Source: Bacteroidales bacterium
GTDB lineage: Bacteria; Bacteroidota; Bacteroidia; Bacteroidales; UBA7960
Assembly: GCA_003559735.1 (NCBI GenBank)
Contig: PWKN01000176.1
Span: 1 to 49,729 of the forward strand
Reading direction: 5' to 3'
DNA length: 49,729 bases
Shown here: piece by piece, positions 8,036 through 17,010 of the stretch
How positions within the stretch are numbered: the first letter of the stretch is position 1
Layout: each line of letters begins with the position of its first letter
Translations under genes and position numbers: made by a program
Notes under the pieces: model-generated
What the model saw: the letters and a program-made list of their open reading frames with translations, nothing else
The model's database searches: none
What the model was told of the DNA's origin: nothing

Positions 8036-10114
8036 TTAACCCAGCGACGGATATGCAACACGAACATGGTATATGTTCAGCAACATCCGCTTTAGTATGC
8101 CCTTCACCGTGGTGATGTCTTTAAAGGTGATGTCGGCATTATCAAATTGTTTTTCCTGCACCTGGGTGTCTATGATGTTGTCAACCAGCAGGTTGATGTT
8201 TTTTTCGTCGGGTTTTCCCAGACTGCGTGAGGCAGCCTCTACAGAATCGGCCATCATAACAACGGCTGTTTCCTTACTGAACGGCCTTGGGCCCGGATAG
8301 ATAAAATCGGCTTTGCTCACCTCCTCATCTTCGTTCTCCTGAACCTGCATGGTGTAAAAATACCTTGCCGTGGTTGTGCCATGATGTGTCCTGATAAAAT
8401 CGATAATGTATTCGGGAATATTGTGTTTTCTTGCCATCTCAATGCCATCGATCACATGGTCTATTATGACCCGGGCGCTCTCTTTGAAGCTGATGTCGTT
8501 GTGTGGATTGAAATCTGCCGACTGGTTTTCGGTAAAGTATTGTGGATTCTTCATTTTCCCGATGTCGTGATAGAGTGCCCCGGTCCGTGTAAGCAAACTA
8601 TTACCCCCAATTGCAATAATGGCTTCTTCAGAGAGATTGGCAACCTGCATTGAGTGTTGAAATGTGCCAGGCGCTTTTAAACCAAGGTTGCGCAACACCT
8701 TGTTATTGGTGTCGGCCAGCTCCAGCAGGGAAAAGTCGGTGGGCATGCCAAAAAGCCGTTCAAAAAGAAATATGAGGGGGTAAGCAAAAAGGGTCAGGAA
8801 GGCACTGCCGGCAAAAAATGCGATGTCGCGCCAGTACAGGTTGTCAAACGAACCGGTATGCGCCAGCGAGAGTCCGAAATACAATGCACAGTAAGTTGCA
8901 AATATCAGTGTAACTGTGATAAACAGCTGTGAACGCCGCCTTAGGCTTGCCATGCTCAGGATCGCAATGATGCCTGCAACGAACTGGATAAACACAAATT
9001 CAAAGCTGCGGGGGATCAAAAACCCAATCAGTATGATCGTGATAATGTGAACATACAAAGCCAGGCGGTTTTCGAAAAATGCACGGATTACCACAGGAAC
9101 AAGGCATACGGGTACCAGGTACAAATAATCAATATTGTAACGGATGATGATGCTGGTAAGAAAAACCATCAGCAAAACAGAAAGCAGTACCAACAATATT
9201 TTCCGGTTGTCGGTAAACACGTCTTTGCGGAAAAAATACAATAACAACAGCAATACGATCATTGAAATGCTCACCAGCAGAAACTGTCCGGCATACAGGA
9301 TGGTCAGCATGGCAGCATCGCCCAACTGTCTTTGGTACTCGGCCTTGAACGATTCAAGGATCTGGTAGGTTTCGGCAGTCACCAGTTCGCCTTTTGAGAC
9401 GATCTTTTCTCCCTCCTGCACCATCCCACGCGTCAGGGGAATATTATCCAGTTCTGCTTCAATGGTGCGCTCGGTAAGTTCCTGGTTATAAAACACATTA
9501 TGGCTGAGGGAATTTTCAAGCAACGGCTGCAGCAGTTCTGTGTCAACCGTTTCCCTGTTGTCGTCGAGCATTGAGATGATATACAGGTATGCTTCCCTGA
9601 TGTTGTACATGGCCCCGAGCACTGTTGCCCTGGCAATATTGTCTTCAACCACCCTCAGTGGCAAGTTTTCCGGTTTGTTGCGAAATTGTTCATCCAGGAA
9701 AACAATACCTGCATCGTACAGGTGCGATAGGATTGCAACCCCCAGGTCCCGGCTGCGTTGTCTCATGCGGGACTGTGTATCTTCGGGGTGTTTTGCTTCC
9801 CATGCCTCTTCAAATGCCTCTTCAAATGATCCGATCATTGCTTGTTTTACCTGGGGCCGCCTGGAAAAGAATGGAAGAAAGGCCTCCATCAGCTCTTCTC
9901 TTTCCTGCTGAATTTCAGTGTTGGTTTTTAATACCGCGAAGTTAAACGGTGCGATCATGTCGTCATACATCCAGGGACGGGCAAGCTGGTATTCATATTC
10001 AAATCCGGGCTGCCGCGGAAACAACTGGACGAGCAGAAAAATGCTGAGCAAGACCAGGAAGCCTTTGTAAATATTTGAATACTGGCGTTGAAGCCAATGA
10101 ATGATCGTTTTCAT
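8036..10114 (-). CDS. 7TM-HD (PgpH-like) membrane phosphohydrolase, possible c-di-AMP phosphodiesterase
   Basis: The 692-residue protein has the 7TMR-HDED architecture: one N-terminal membrane helix (about 17-30), a ~230-residue extracytoplasmic region, a block of seven hydrophobic segments (about 270-470), and a cytoplasmic HD domain. The HD metal site is YHDIGKMKNPQYF (His516-Asp517), with further candidates in the RTHHGTTT and MMADSVEAA segments. In Listeria, PgpH of this family hydrolyses cyclic di-AMP. That activity here is inferred from family, not shown. A hairpin sits in the leader at 10137-10158. It converges with the WbqC-family gene and is divergent from thrS. Confidence 0.9.
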   Translation of the reverse strand: MKTIIHWLQRQYSNIYKGFLVLLSIFLLVQLFPRQPGFEYEYQLARPWMYDDMIAPFNFAVLKTNTEIQQEREELMEAFLPFFSRRPQVKQAMIGSFEEAFEEAWEAKHPEDTQSRMRQRSRDLGVAILSHLYDAGIVFLDEQFRNKPENLPLRVVEDNIARATVLGAMYNIREAYLYIISMLDDNRETVDTELLQPLLENSLSHNVFYNQELTERTIEAELDNIPLTRGMVQEGEKIVSKGELVTAETYQILESFKAEYQRQLGDAAMLTILYAGQFLLVSISMIVLLLLLYFFRKDVFTDNRKILLVLLSVLLMVFLTSIIIRYNIDYLYLVPVCLVPVVIRAFFENRLALYVHIITIILIGFLIPRSFEFVFIQFVAGIIAILSMASLRRRSQLFITVTLIFATYCALYFGLSLAHTGSFDNLYWRDIAFFAGSAFLTLFAYPLIFLFERLFGMPTDFSLLELADTNNKVLRNLGLKAPGTFQHSMQVANLSEEAIIAIGGNSLLTRTGALYHDIGKMKNPQYFTENQSADFNPHNDISFKESARVIIDHVIDGIEMARKHNIPEYIIDFIRTHHGTTTARYFYTMQVQENEDEEVSKADFIYPGPRPFSKETAVVMMADSVEAASRSLGKPDEKNINLLVDNIIDTQVQEKQFDNADITFKDITTVKGILKRMLLNIYHVRVAYPSLG

Positions 10115-10136
10115 ATTGATCTATTTATGTTACATG

Positions 10137-10158
10137 TCGCATGGATCTTGCCATGCGA
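10137..10158. promoter_or_regulatory. 8-bp perfect hairpin/dyad in the leader of the HD-domain gene
   Basis: TCGCATGG and CCATGCGA form an 8-bp stem around a 6-nt loop, 22 nt ahead of the HD-domain start codon and downstream of its candidate -7 box. It could be a protein-binding dyad or an mRNA hairpin near the ribosome site. It has no T-tract on the minus strand, so it is not a standard terminator. Confidence 0.45.
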
Positions 10159-10201
10159 TCATCATCAGTACTATGTATCTGTTAAACGTCATCGTCATGG
10201 T

Positions 10202-10209
10202 CAAATGTA
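10202..10209 (-). promoter_or_regulatory. Candidate -7 box for the HD-domain gene (TACATTTG)
   Basis: This is a perfect TAnnTTTG element on the minus strand, ~90 bp ahead of the start codon at 10114. No TTTG is found at the expected -33 position, so it is only a half match. Confidence 0.4.
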
Positions 10210-10222
10210 GTGATATTTTTTT

Positions 10223-10230
10223 TACCTTTG
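10223..10230 (+). promoter_or_regulatory. Candidate -7 box for the thrS operon (TACCTTTG)
   Basis: This is a perfect TAnnTTTG element 32 bp ahead of the thrS ATG, predicting a leader of ~25 nt. The -33 position has no clear TTTG. It lies back to back with the minus-strand element at 10202-10209. Confidence 0.5.
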
Positions 10231-10262
10231 CACCTTGAAAAAGCAGAAAATATCAAAAACAG

Positions 10263-12203
10263 ATGATAAAGATTACCTTACCCGATCAGTCAGTAAAGGA
10301 GTATCCTGAGGGTGTGACCGGCCTGGATATTGCGCGGGACATATCTGAAGGACTGGCACGCAATGTGTTATCTGTCACTGTGAACGGAGAAGTGTGGGAT
10401 CTTGACAGACCAATACGTCACGATGCGCCGGTAAAATTGAACACGTGGGACGATAATGACGGACGGTCGACCATGTGGCATTCTTCAGCCCATTTAATGG
10501 CTGCTGCGATCGAGGAATTATACCCGGGAACAAAATTTGGCATCGGTCCCGATGTTGAAAACGGCTTTTATTATGATATTGACCTGGGCGACAAAACGAT
10601 TTCCAGCAACGACTTTGAAAAAATAGAAAAAAAGATGCTGGAGATTGCCAGGCGTAAAGAATCATTTGAGCGGACAGAGATACCCAAGGAGGAGGCCCTT
10701 GATTTTTACACCAAAAAGGGAGATGAATACAAGGTTGACCTGATCAGTGACCTGGAAGACGGGACCATTAGTTTTTACAAGTCCGGGAACTTCACCGACC
10801 TGTGTCGCGGTCCGCATCTGGCAGATACCAGTCCGATTAAAGCCGTAAAGCTGCTCAGTACCGCAGGTGCATACTGGCGGGGCGATGAGCGGAGGAAACA
10901 GCTTACCAGGGTATATGGCATCAGCTTTCCCAAGCAAAAGATGCTCCAGGAATACCTGGAAATGCTGGAGGAAGCTAAAAAACGTGACCACCGGAAGATC
11001 GGCAGGGAACTTGAGCTTTTCGCGTTTTCGACAAAAGTGGGACAGGGACTGCCATTGTGGCTTCCCAAAGGGGCGGAGCTGCGTGATAACCTCGAAGTAT
11101 TCCTGAAAAAATTGCAGCGAAGGGCAGGTTATCAGCCAGTCATTACCCCGCATATCGGTAACAAAAACCTTTATGTAACCAGCGGTCATTATGAGAAGTA
11201 TGGCGAAGATTCCTTTCAGCCAATTGCCACTCCCTCAGAAGGGGAGGAGTTTTTTCTCAAACCAATGAACTGTCCGCACCATTGCGAAATATTCAAACAC
11301 AAACAATATTCATATAAGGATCTGCCTGTCAGGCTTGCTGAATTTGGTACCGTGTATCGTTATGAGCAGAGCGGCGAATTGCATGGTCTGACGCGCGTAC
11401 GTGGCTTTACGCAGGATGATGCCCATATCTTTTGCAGGCCCGACCAGGTGAAAGATGAGTTCATTGCCGTAATCGACATTGTGCTATTGATATTCAAAGC
11501 GTTGGATTTTCAGGACTACAGTGTTCAGATTTCGCTGCGCGATCCTGATCAGATGGAAAAGTATATCGGTACCGATGCCAACTGGGATAAGGCGGAACAG
11601 GCAATTATTGAGGCTACGAATGAAAAGGGGCTTAAGGCGGAAATCGTGAAAGGAGAAGCAGCGTTCTATGGTCCCAAACTCGACTTTATGGTGCAGGATG
11701 CACTCGGAAGGAAATGGCAGCTGGGTACCATCCAGGTCGACTATAACCTGCCCGACCGGTTTGAGTTGGAATATATTGGCAGCGATAACCAGAAACACCG
11801 TCCCGTTATGATCCACAGGGCTCCGTTTGGTTCAATGGAACGCTTTGTAGCTGTCATGATAGAACATTGTGCCGGTAATTTTCCGCTGTGGCTTACGCCC
11901 GATCAGTCTATAATATTGCCAATCAGTGAGAAATATGAAAAATATGCAAAAAAAGTTTTAACTTTGCTGAATAATTACGAAATTCGCACGCTGATTGACG
12001 ATCGCAACGAAAAAACGGGAAAGAAGATTCGGGATGCTGAAACGCGTAAAATCCCCTATATGCTTATTGTTGGCGAGAAAGAGGAGAATGACAATACCAT
12101 TTCCGTGCGTAAGCATGGATCGGGTGATTTGGGTACTTATACGGTAAAGGATTTTGTAAAAATGGTTGAACAGGAAATAGAAAGGCTCATACCCGAAGCA
12201 TAA
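10263..12203 (+). CDS. thrS: Threonyl-tRNA synthetase
   Basis: Class II synthetase of 646 residues, the normal length. Domains in order are the N-terminal TGS domain (1-60), the editing domain with HSSAH at 73-77 and a Cys/His pair further on (GDE.RK and CRGPHLAD region), the catalytic core with [10 protein letters not shown] and the motif 2 segment [22 protein letters not shown], and the C-terminal anticodon-binding domain. It is the first gene of a thrS-infC-rpmI-rplT run, an arrangement also known from other bacteria. The short repeat at 12196-12232 covers its stop codon. Confidence 0.97.
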   Translation: MIKITLPDQSVKEYPEGVTGLDIARDISEGLARNVLSVTVNGEVWDLDRPIRHDAPVKLNTWDDNDGRSTMWHSSAHLMAAAIEELYPGTKFGIGPDVENGFYYDIDLGDKTISSNDFEKIEKKMLEIARRKESFERTEIPKEEALDFYTKKGDEYKVDLISDLEDGTISFYKSGNFTDLCRGPHLADTSPIKAVKLLSTAGAYWRGDERRKQLTRVYGISFPKQKMLQEYLEMLEEAKKRDHRKIGRELELFAFSTKVGQGLPLWLPKGAELRDNLEVFLKKLQRRAGYQPVITPHIGNKNLYVTSGHYEKYGEDSFQPIATPSEGEEFFLKPMNCPHHCEIFKHKQYSYKDLPVRLAEFGTVYRYEQSGELHGLTRVRGFTQDDAHIFCRPDQVKDEFIAVIDIVLLIFKALDFQDYSVQISLRDPDQMEKYIGTDANWDKAEQAIIEATNEKGLKAEIVKGEAAFYGPKLDFMVQDALGRKWQLGTIQVDYNLPDRFELEYIGSDNQKHRPVMIHRAPFGSMERFVAVMIEHCAGNFPLWLTPDQSIILPISEKYEKYAKKVLTLLNNYEIRTLIDDRNEKTGKKIRDAETRKIPYMLIVGEKEENDNTISVRKHGSGDLGTYTVKDFVKMVEQEIERLIPEA

Positions 12204-12232
12204 CGCAGAAACCGGATCGTAGAGACAAACAC
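12196..12232. repeat. Dispersed 37-bp repeat, copy B
   Basis: It matches 452-488 at 34/37 positions. It starts inside the last codons of thrS (the GCA TAA end is part of the repeat) and runs into the thrS-infC spacer, ending 22 nt before the infC Shine-Dalgarno. It is therefore transcribed in the operon. Confidence 0.7.
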
Positions 12233-12253
12233 CAATTATTCACAAAATAACAG

Positions 12254-12270
12254 AGGAGGAACAAAAAATA
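12254..12270 (+). promoter_or_regulatory. Strong Shine-Dalgarno and AUA start of infC
   Basis: AGGAGG at 12254-12259 is followed after 8 nt by ATA at 12268. The frame contains no ATG, GTG or TTG between the stop at 12220 and GTG 12364, and that GTG would remove the conserved IF3 N-terminal segment. ATT at 12235 and 12238 and ATA at 12247 are other non-standard options, but they lie ahead of the Shine-Dalgarno. Bacteroidota mRNAs rarely carry such a motif. Confidence 0.7.
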
Positions 12271-12834
12271 GCAACACCATTCAAACCCAGAGGTAGAAGG
12301 CGTTTTGTAAAAAAAGAAGACCCGCACCGTATCAACGACCGCATTAACGCCCCTGTTGTACGTGTGGTTGGAGACAATGTGGAATCAGACATCCACCCGA
12401 TCAGGGATGCATTGAATTTGGCAGACGACCTGGGACTTGACCTGGTAGAGATTGCACCCACGGCAAATCCCCCGGTATGCAAGATCATGGATTACAAAAA
12501 GTTTCTTTATGAACAAAAAAAGAAACAAAAAGAGATCAAGGCAAATGCTGCCAAAGTGATCGTTAAGGAAATACGTCTCGGACCAAATACTGATGACCAC
12601 GATTTCAACTTTAAGCTGAAGCATGCCATAAAGTTCCTGCAGGAAGGGGCAAAACTGAAAGTATATGTGTTTTTTAAAGGCCGGACCATCATATATAAAG
12701 AAAAAGGGGAGGTGATGCTGCTCCGGTTTGCACAGGAAATTGAAGATTACGGGAAAGTTGAACAGTTCCCAAAAATGGAAGGGAAACGGATGATCATGTT
12801 TGTTTCGCCCAAAAAAATAACGAAAAAGAATTAA
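12268..12834 (+). CDS. infC: Translation initiation factor IF-3 (AUA start)
   Basis: IF-3 binds the 30S subunit, rejects non-canonical initiation complexes and prevents early 50S joining. The ~188-residue product has a basic N-terminal tail, the N-domain ([18 protein letters not shown]), a basic helical linker (residues about 75-95, rich in Lys) and the C-domain with [14 protein letters not shown]. Starting at an ATG, GTG or TTG is not possible without losing the N-domain, so the start is placed at AUA after the Shine-Dalgarno. In E. coli, infC starts at AUU and IF-3 thereby represses its own synthesis. A similar loop here is inferred from the rare codon. Confidence 0.9.
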   Translation: MATPFKPRGRRRFVKKEDPHRINDRINAPVVRVVGDNVESDIHPIRDALNLADDLGLDLVEIAPTANPPVCKIMDYKKFLYEQKKKQKEIKANAAKVIVKEIRLGPNTDDHDFNFKLKHAIKFLQEGAKLKVYVFFKGRTIIYKEKGEVMLLRFAQEIEDYGKVEQFPKMEGKRMIMFVSPKKITKKN

Positions 12835-12871
12835 ATACAATCACAATAAAAATCAAAAAAATCAAACCATA

Positions 12872-13066
12872 ATGCCGAAAATGAAAACAAAGTCCGGTGC
12901 AAAAAAAAGGTTTTCGCTTACCGCATCGGGACGTATAAAACGAAAGCATGCCTACAAAAGCCACATTTTGACAAAAAAGAGCAAGAAAAGGAAAAGGAAC
13001 CTGACAAAAACATCACTGGTGCATAAAGCCGATGAGAAAAACGTCAAGGCAATGCTGGCCTTGTAA
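12872..13066 (+). CDS. rpmI: 50S ribosomal protein L35
   Basis: 64-residue, very basic protein with the family signature ([14 protein letters not shown] start, [13 protein letters not shown] segment). It lies 37 nt after infC and before rplT, the standard infC-rpmI-rplT order. The spacer to rplT holds a foldable element at 13086-13136. Confidence 0.97.
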   Translation: MPKMKTKSGAKKRFSLTASGRIKRKHAYKSHILTKKSKKRKRNLTKTSLVHKADEKNVKAMLAL

Positions 13067-13085
13067 ACACAAATATTATTCACTT

Positions 13086-13136
13086 TTGCTTAAGCAAGGT
13101 AAGATTTCCCCGTTAAAAGAGGGAAGCGCTTAGCAA
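13086..13136 (+). promoter_or_regulatory. Structured spacer between rpmI and rplT, possible L20 control site
   Basis: A two-part stem can form: TTGCT and AAGC (13086-13095, one bulged T) pair with GCTT and AGCAA (13128-13136), and inside it TTCCC (13106-13110) pairs with GGGAA (13121-13125) around a 10-nt loop. A shorter palindrome, TTGCTTAAGCAA (13086-13097), would compete with the outer stem. It ends 15 nt before the rplT ATG. L20 controls this operon in E. coli and B. subtilis through rRNA-like mRNA structures; a similar role here is inferred only. Confidence 0.5.
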
Positions 13137-13151
13137 AAAAAACAAAACATC

Positions 13152-13496
13152 ATGCCAAGATCAGTAAACAAAGTCGCCGCAAGGCGCAAACGCAAAAAAC
13201 TGTTTAAATTTACCAAAGGATACTTTGGAGCCAGGAAAAATGTATATACGGTTGCAAAAAACACCTGGGAGAAAGGGTTAACCTACGCTTACCGCGACAG
13301 GCGAAATAAAAAAAGAGCGTTCAGGAAGCTGTGGATCCAGCGGATCAATGCCGCCGTCAGACAATATGACATGAACTATTCACAGTTTATCGGCAAGCTG
13401 AACGATAAGGATGTCAGGATTAACCGCAAGGTGCTTGCTGATCTGGCGATGAATAATCCCGAGGCCTTCAAGGCCGTTGTAGACTCGGTAACATAA
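13152..13496 (+). CDS. rplT: 50S ribosomal protein L20
   Basis: 114-residue 23S rRNA-binding protein needed for early 50S assembly. It has the typical long basic N-terminal extension ([31 protein letters not shown]) and the globular C-terminal part ([10 protein letters not shown]-like segment, here [13 protein letters not shown]). It is the last gene of the thrS-infC-rpmI-rplT run. It converges with the YD-repeat gene, whose stop codon is only 13 bp away. Confidence 0.98.
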   Translation: MPRSVNKVAARRKRKKLFKFTKGYFGARKNVYTVAKNTWEKGLTYAYRDRRNKKRAFRKLWIQRINAAVRQYDMNYSQFIGKLNDKDVRINRKVLADLAMNNPEAFKAVVDSVT

Positions 13497-13509
13497 TCAA
13501 CCGAAAGGT

Positions 13510-14631
13510 TCAGTACCATATTTCCCTGGTCAACCGTCCCGATTCATCATATCTGTACTTTCGCTGCCATTGGACATTGCCGTCGCCATCGTACCATGTC
13601 CAGCCGGTTTTTCGTCCGCCATCATCATATGTCATGGTGTACTGTATTTCAATTATTCCGGGCGATTTATACCTGGTATACCGGGTGAGCCTGCCATCGG
13701 GGTCATGCTCGCGAACCAGCGAGTAGAGGAAACGGCCGGTTTCATCGTACACCCTTTTCTGTGACGGATAGCCATATTCGTCGTATGTATATTCAAAGCG
13801 GTGCTGAATACGGTATCGCAAGGTTCTGGAGAACAATCGCTGGAAAACATAATAACGCCGCTGTTCAACCCGGTTGCCGTCTTCGTCGTAACGGTAGGTT
13901 CTAACCCACTGCAAGCGGTCTTTTTCATTATACCATTTTACTGCAGTCCGCCGGTTGTGCTGATCATGGTCATAAACATACCTCCATTTAAGCTGACCAC
14001 CTGATCCATAAACGTCCTGTACGGTCATATTACCGTTGTTGTCGTAGGTGTACCTGTACCTGTATGCCAGGCGGCCATCTGCATCCATCCATTTTTCCTC
14101 TTTCCGCTTGTTGCGTTCATTGTATGTGTATGTCCTGATCCACTCCGGCACTCCCCCTTCTCCATAATGGTGCCAGGAGACCCTGTTGAAAGAAGCATCA
14201 TAGCGGTAACGGCTTCGCGATATCACCATGGAGCTGCCATCAGACACCGTTTCTTCCAGCACGTTGCCAACAACATCATAATCGCGTTCGATTTTTTTCA
14301 GGAGCCGTCCGTCGTATCCATAATGACACTCCTCAATAAGCTGTCCGGCTTCGTTATGTTGGTAAACCTCTTTTCTGTAAGCCAAACCCCGGGCATCATA
14401 TTTTACCGTTGATATCTTTCTTCCCGCACCGTTGTAAGCATGTATGATCTCCCGTATATAGTCATTGTCATCCCTGCCCGCATTGCCCTTGTCCGCATTC
14501 TCCCTTTCCGCCATGGATGTACCGGTTTGCATCGCCAAAGCAGAAGCTGACAGATCCTTGTTTTGGTCAGCAAAACAAGGCGCCCGGGCCAGGGACATTA
14601 TGAGGAGAATGCTGTATACCATAGCACACAT
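13510..14631 (-). CDS. Exported YD-repeat (RHS-like) protein of unknown function
   Basis: 373 residues. A hydrophobic N-terminus (MVYSILLIMSLARAPCFA) looks like a signal peptide with cleavage near Ala21, followed by ~30 residues of low complexity. The rest is about ten copies of a ~26-residue repeat rich in Tyr, Asp, Gly and Arg, for example YTYDNNGNMT...GGQLKWRY and YRYDEDGNRVEQ. These resemble the YD repeats of RHS proteins, which form beta-strand shells. There is no RHS core motif, no toxin tip and no T9SS tail, and the protein ends within a repeat. It is probably a free periplasmic or surface beta-repeat protein. The start is the only ATG before the signal peptide; MVYS at 14622 is an alternative. 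Function unknown. Confidence 0.75.
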   Translation of the reverse strand: MCAMVYSILLIMSLARAPCFADQNKDLSASALAMQTGTSMAERENADKGNAGRDDNDYIREIIHAYNGAGRKISTVKYDARGLAYRKEVYQHNEAGQLIEECHYGYDGRLLKKIERDYDVVGNVLEETVSDGSSMVISRSRYRYDASFNRVSWHHYGEGGVPEWIRTYTYNERNKRKEEKWMDADGRLAYRYRYTYDNNGNMTVQDVYGSGGQLKWRYVYDHDQHNRRTAVKWYNEKDRLQWVRTYRYDEDGNRVEQRRYYVFQRLFSRTLRYRIQHRFEYTYDEYGYPSQKRVYDETGRFLYSLVREHDPDGRLTRYTRYKSPGIIEIQYTMTYDDGGRKTGWTWYDGDGNVQWQRKYRYDESGRLTREIWY

Positions 14632-14687
14632 GTGACGGTCGGTTGTGAAGTGAATACAGAAATCACCGTTAAGTTAACAAAAAAATT

Positions 14688-15356
14688 TCAATCCTGTTGA
14701 TTGATGACCCTTGAGGTGACTGCCAGGAATTCTGACAGGATCATTGCCGTGGCTCCCCAAATCGTATGTCCGTCGACATGATAGCAGGGTGTATTCATAC
14801 ATCTGCCGTCAGATAGTGTAATGGGCATGCTGTGGATGTTTGATTCCCGGAAGAATTCCTTAAGCGGTATTTCAAGGATGTATTCCACTTCTTTCTTATC
14901 AGGGGTGAATTTTGGGGGGTGCTGGCATATGCCAACAAACGGATCAACCAGGTGGTTGCTTGGTGGAATATACAACGAAGTCAATTTTCCGGTAACCTCT
15001 ATTTTTTCAGGATCAACGCCAATCTCTTCATGTGTCTCACGCAGTGCAGCATCCATTGATGTGGCATCACCAGGATCAATCCGGCCTCCGGGGAAAGATA
15101 TCTGACCCCCATGTACGCCATCATAATGCGGCCGTTGGATGAATACTGTTTTTGTATGCTGGTGCTCAGTAGGGTATAGAAGGATCAATACACTGCTTTT
15201 AATGGGTTTTTTCCCTGCTCCTCCCAGTTGAATCTCATCACGCCGCAACAGCGGGGCCATTTGAAGTTGCGCTTTGAGTCCCGGCAGGTCGTTGAAAGAT
15301 ATTTTTCGTAGTCCGGCTGCGAATGTTTTAAAATCAAGATCCCTGCTGATATTCAT
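14688..15356 (-). CDS. Nudix hydrolase, NudL-like CoA pyrophosphatase family
   Basis: 222 residues with a Nudix box at about 90-113 (GGRIDPGDATSMDAALRE then THEEIG). The preceding segment, HGGQISFPGG, and the Asp in place of the first Glu of the standard box are features of the NudL/NUDT7 CoA-diphosphatase group. Those enzymes cleave CoA or oxidised CoA to phosphopantetheine and 3',5'-ADP. Substrate here is inferred from the family. It lies 56 bp upstream of the YD-repeat gene on the same strand and could be co-transcribed with it. Confidence 0.9.
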   Translation of the reverse strand: MNISRDLDFKTFAAGLRKISFNDLPGLKAQLQMAPLLRRDEIQLGGAGKKPIKSSVLILLYPTEHQHTKTVFIQRPHYDGVHGGQISFPGGRIDPGDATSMDAALRETHEEIGVDPEKIEVTGKLTSLYIPPSNHLVDPFVGICQHPPKFTPDKKEVEYILEIPLKEFFRESNIHSMPITLSDGRCMNTPCYHVDGHTIWGATAMILSEFLAVTSRVINQQD

Positions 15357-15478
15357 ATATTCCTGTTATCCTTTATAATTAAGTCTTTTTCGCCAGGTCC
15401 AACCGGACATGCCACCGGATTCCGGGCGAAGAGATGATCACCTGTTTGCGTGACCTTTAATGAATTTGGCATTGCCCA

Positions 15479-16789
15479 TCAACTATTGAGCGCTTTCCGG
15501 TACACTTTCAAACAACGTTCGCGGGCATATGCATGGTCTGTCATTGGCTGCGGATATTCTGGTGTGTCAAACCCTGCGACCCACTGCCTGATAAACCGTG
15601 CATCAGGATCAAATTTTTGTTGCTGAGACAAAGGGTTAAAAATACGAAAATAAGGGGCTGCATCACAACCGGTACCAGCACTCCATTGCCATCCGCCATT
15701 GTTTGATGACAATTCATAATCGAATAGCTTTTCTGCAAACCAGGCCGCTCCCCAGCGCCAGTCAATAAGCAGGTGCTTGCTCAGAAAGCTGGCGGTGATC
15801 ATGCGCAGCCGGTTATGCATGTATCCGCTTTCCTTCAGTTGGCGCATTCCGGCATCGACCATGGGATAGCCGGTGCGACCCTCCTTCCACAACTGGAAGT
15901 CATCCTCATTGTTTTGCCACTCAATGCGATCGTACACAGTTTTGAATGAATTATTTACAACGTATGGATGGTGCCATAGGATCATCGCATAAAATTCACG
16001 CCAGATCAGTTCATTCAGAAATGTCTGGTTCCACTCCATTGCCTTTTTAACCAATTGGCGAATGCTGACCGTACCGAAACGCAGATGCACGCCCAGGCGC
16101 GTAGTACCCTCCTTTGCCGGAACATCACGTTTGAGGTGGTATTGAGTGATCAGCTGTTTGTTTATATCGGGAGGAGGTGCCGTAATGCTGGAGGTGCTGA
16201 AGCCAATATCGTGCAGTCTGGGGATTGGATTATTGGTGGCTGGCACAAACCTTGCCAGTAATGTTTCTGATGGATACCGGTTCAGGTGATCACCGGTAAG
16301 CAGGGTTTTCCACCGTTTGCCATAAGGGGTGTACACGTGATAAGGGGTTCCGTCTCCCTTCAGCACATCGTTTTTGTTCATCACCAGGTGGTCAAGTTCC
16401 TGGTGGAAATCCACACCCTTGCTTCGCAAATAGCGCTCCACCTGCCGGTCCCTTTCAATACCAGAGGGTTCATGATCCAGGTTGGAATATACAGCACCTA
16501 TGCTGTATGAGTCAAGCAATTGCTGAAACACTTCTGCCGGACTTCCCCTCTTAATCATTAACCCTTTTGTGCGGGCACGCAATGATGTTTCAATGTCACG
16601 CAATGCCCTGTAAATAAATGACACGCGGTGATCATTACGTGGCAGGTGATCGAGGATGTCGCGGTCAAGGATAAACAACGGCAACACCTGTCTGCCGCCC
16701 TGTAGTGCACGATATAACCCTTTGTTGTCGTTCAGTCGCAGATCCCGCCGGAACCAGAAAACGTCAATGACCTGGTCTTTTTTCATCAT
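15479..16789 (-). CDS. phr: Deoxyribodipyrimidine photolyase (class I)
   Basis: Light-driven flavoenzyme that repairs cyclobutane pyrimidine dimers. The 436-residue protein has the N-terminal Rossmann-like domain (DVFWFRRDLRLNDN at about 9-22) and the helical FAD/DNA domain. The latter carries GRTGYPMVDAGMRQL, the MHNRLRM segment and SNNGGWQWSAGTGCDA (from ~362), which includes the Asn and Trp residues of CPD photolyases. This favours a CPD photolyase over a cryptochrome or (6-4) enzyme. Two ATGs are adjacent, at 16789 and 16786. It suggests the organism sees light at times. Confidence 0.93.
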   Translation of the reverse strand: MMKKDQVIDVFWFRRDLRLNDNKGLYRALQGGRQVLPLFILDRDILDHLPRNDHRVSFIYRALRDIETSLRARTKGLMIKRGSPAEVFQQLLDSYSIGAVYSNLDHEPSGIERDRQVERYLRSKGVDFHQELDHLVMNKNDVLKGDGTPYHVYTPYGKRWKTLLTGDHLNRYPSETLLARFVPATNNPIPRLHDIGFSTSSITAPPPDINKQLITQYHLKRDVPAKEGTTRLGVHLRFGTVSIRQLVKKAMEWNQTFLNELIWREFYAMILWHHPYVVNNSFKTVYDRIEWQNNEDDFQLWKEGRTGYPMVDAGMRQLKESGYMHNRLRMITASFLSKHLLIDWRWGAAWFAEKLFDYELSSNNGGWQWSAGTGCDAAPYFRIFNPLSQQQKFDPDARFIRQWVAGFDTPEYPQPMTDHAYARERCLKVYRKALNS

Positions 16790-16930
16790 ATTTTAATTTG
16801 TGTCTGTCTGCAATGTAAATTGCCTCATTTTTAATATACGGGATTAAGGCTTGCGCGGTTTTGAAAACAAGGCCGTTTGATTTGATAAAAAATAAACCCT
16901 GGAAAGCCTGTTGTATGATCAAAGAAGGTT

Positions 16931-16938
16931 TAACTTTG
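16931..16938 (+). promoter_or_regulatory. Candidate -7 box for the AspT-type transporter (TAACTTTG)
   Basis: This is a perfect TAnnTTTG element ~70 bp ahead of the transporter start. GTTG lies 17 bp upstream, shorter than the usual 19-21 bp. The remainder of the 221-bp photolyase/transporter gap is AT-rich and shows no gene. Confidence 0.45.
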
Positions 16939-17010
16939 TAAGATGTTATCATCTGACAAGTGCTTTATAGTGTAACCTGCATTCTTTATGAATGTTCAAC
17001 AAGAATAGAG

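Noticed and set aside
16764-16952. 62-codon frame overlapping the photolyase start
   Set aside because: No similarity or promoter, and it overlaps the photolyase N-terminus in another frame.
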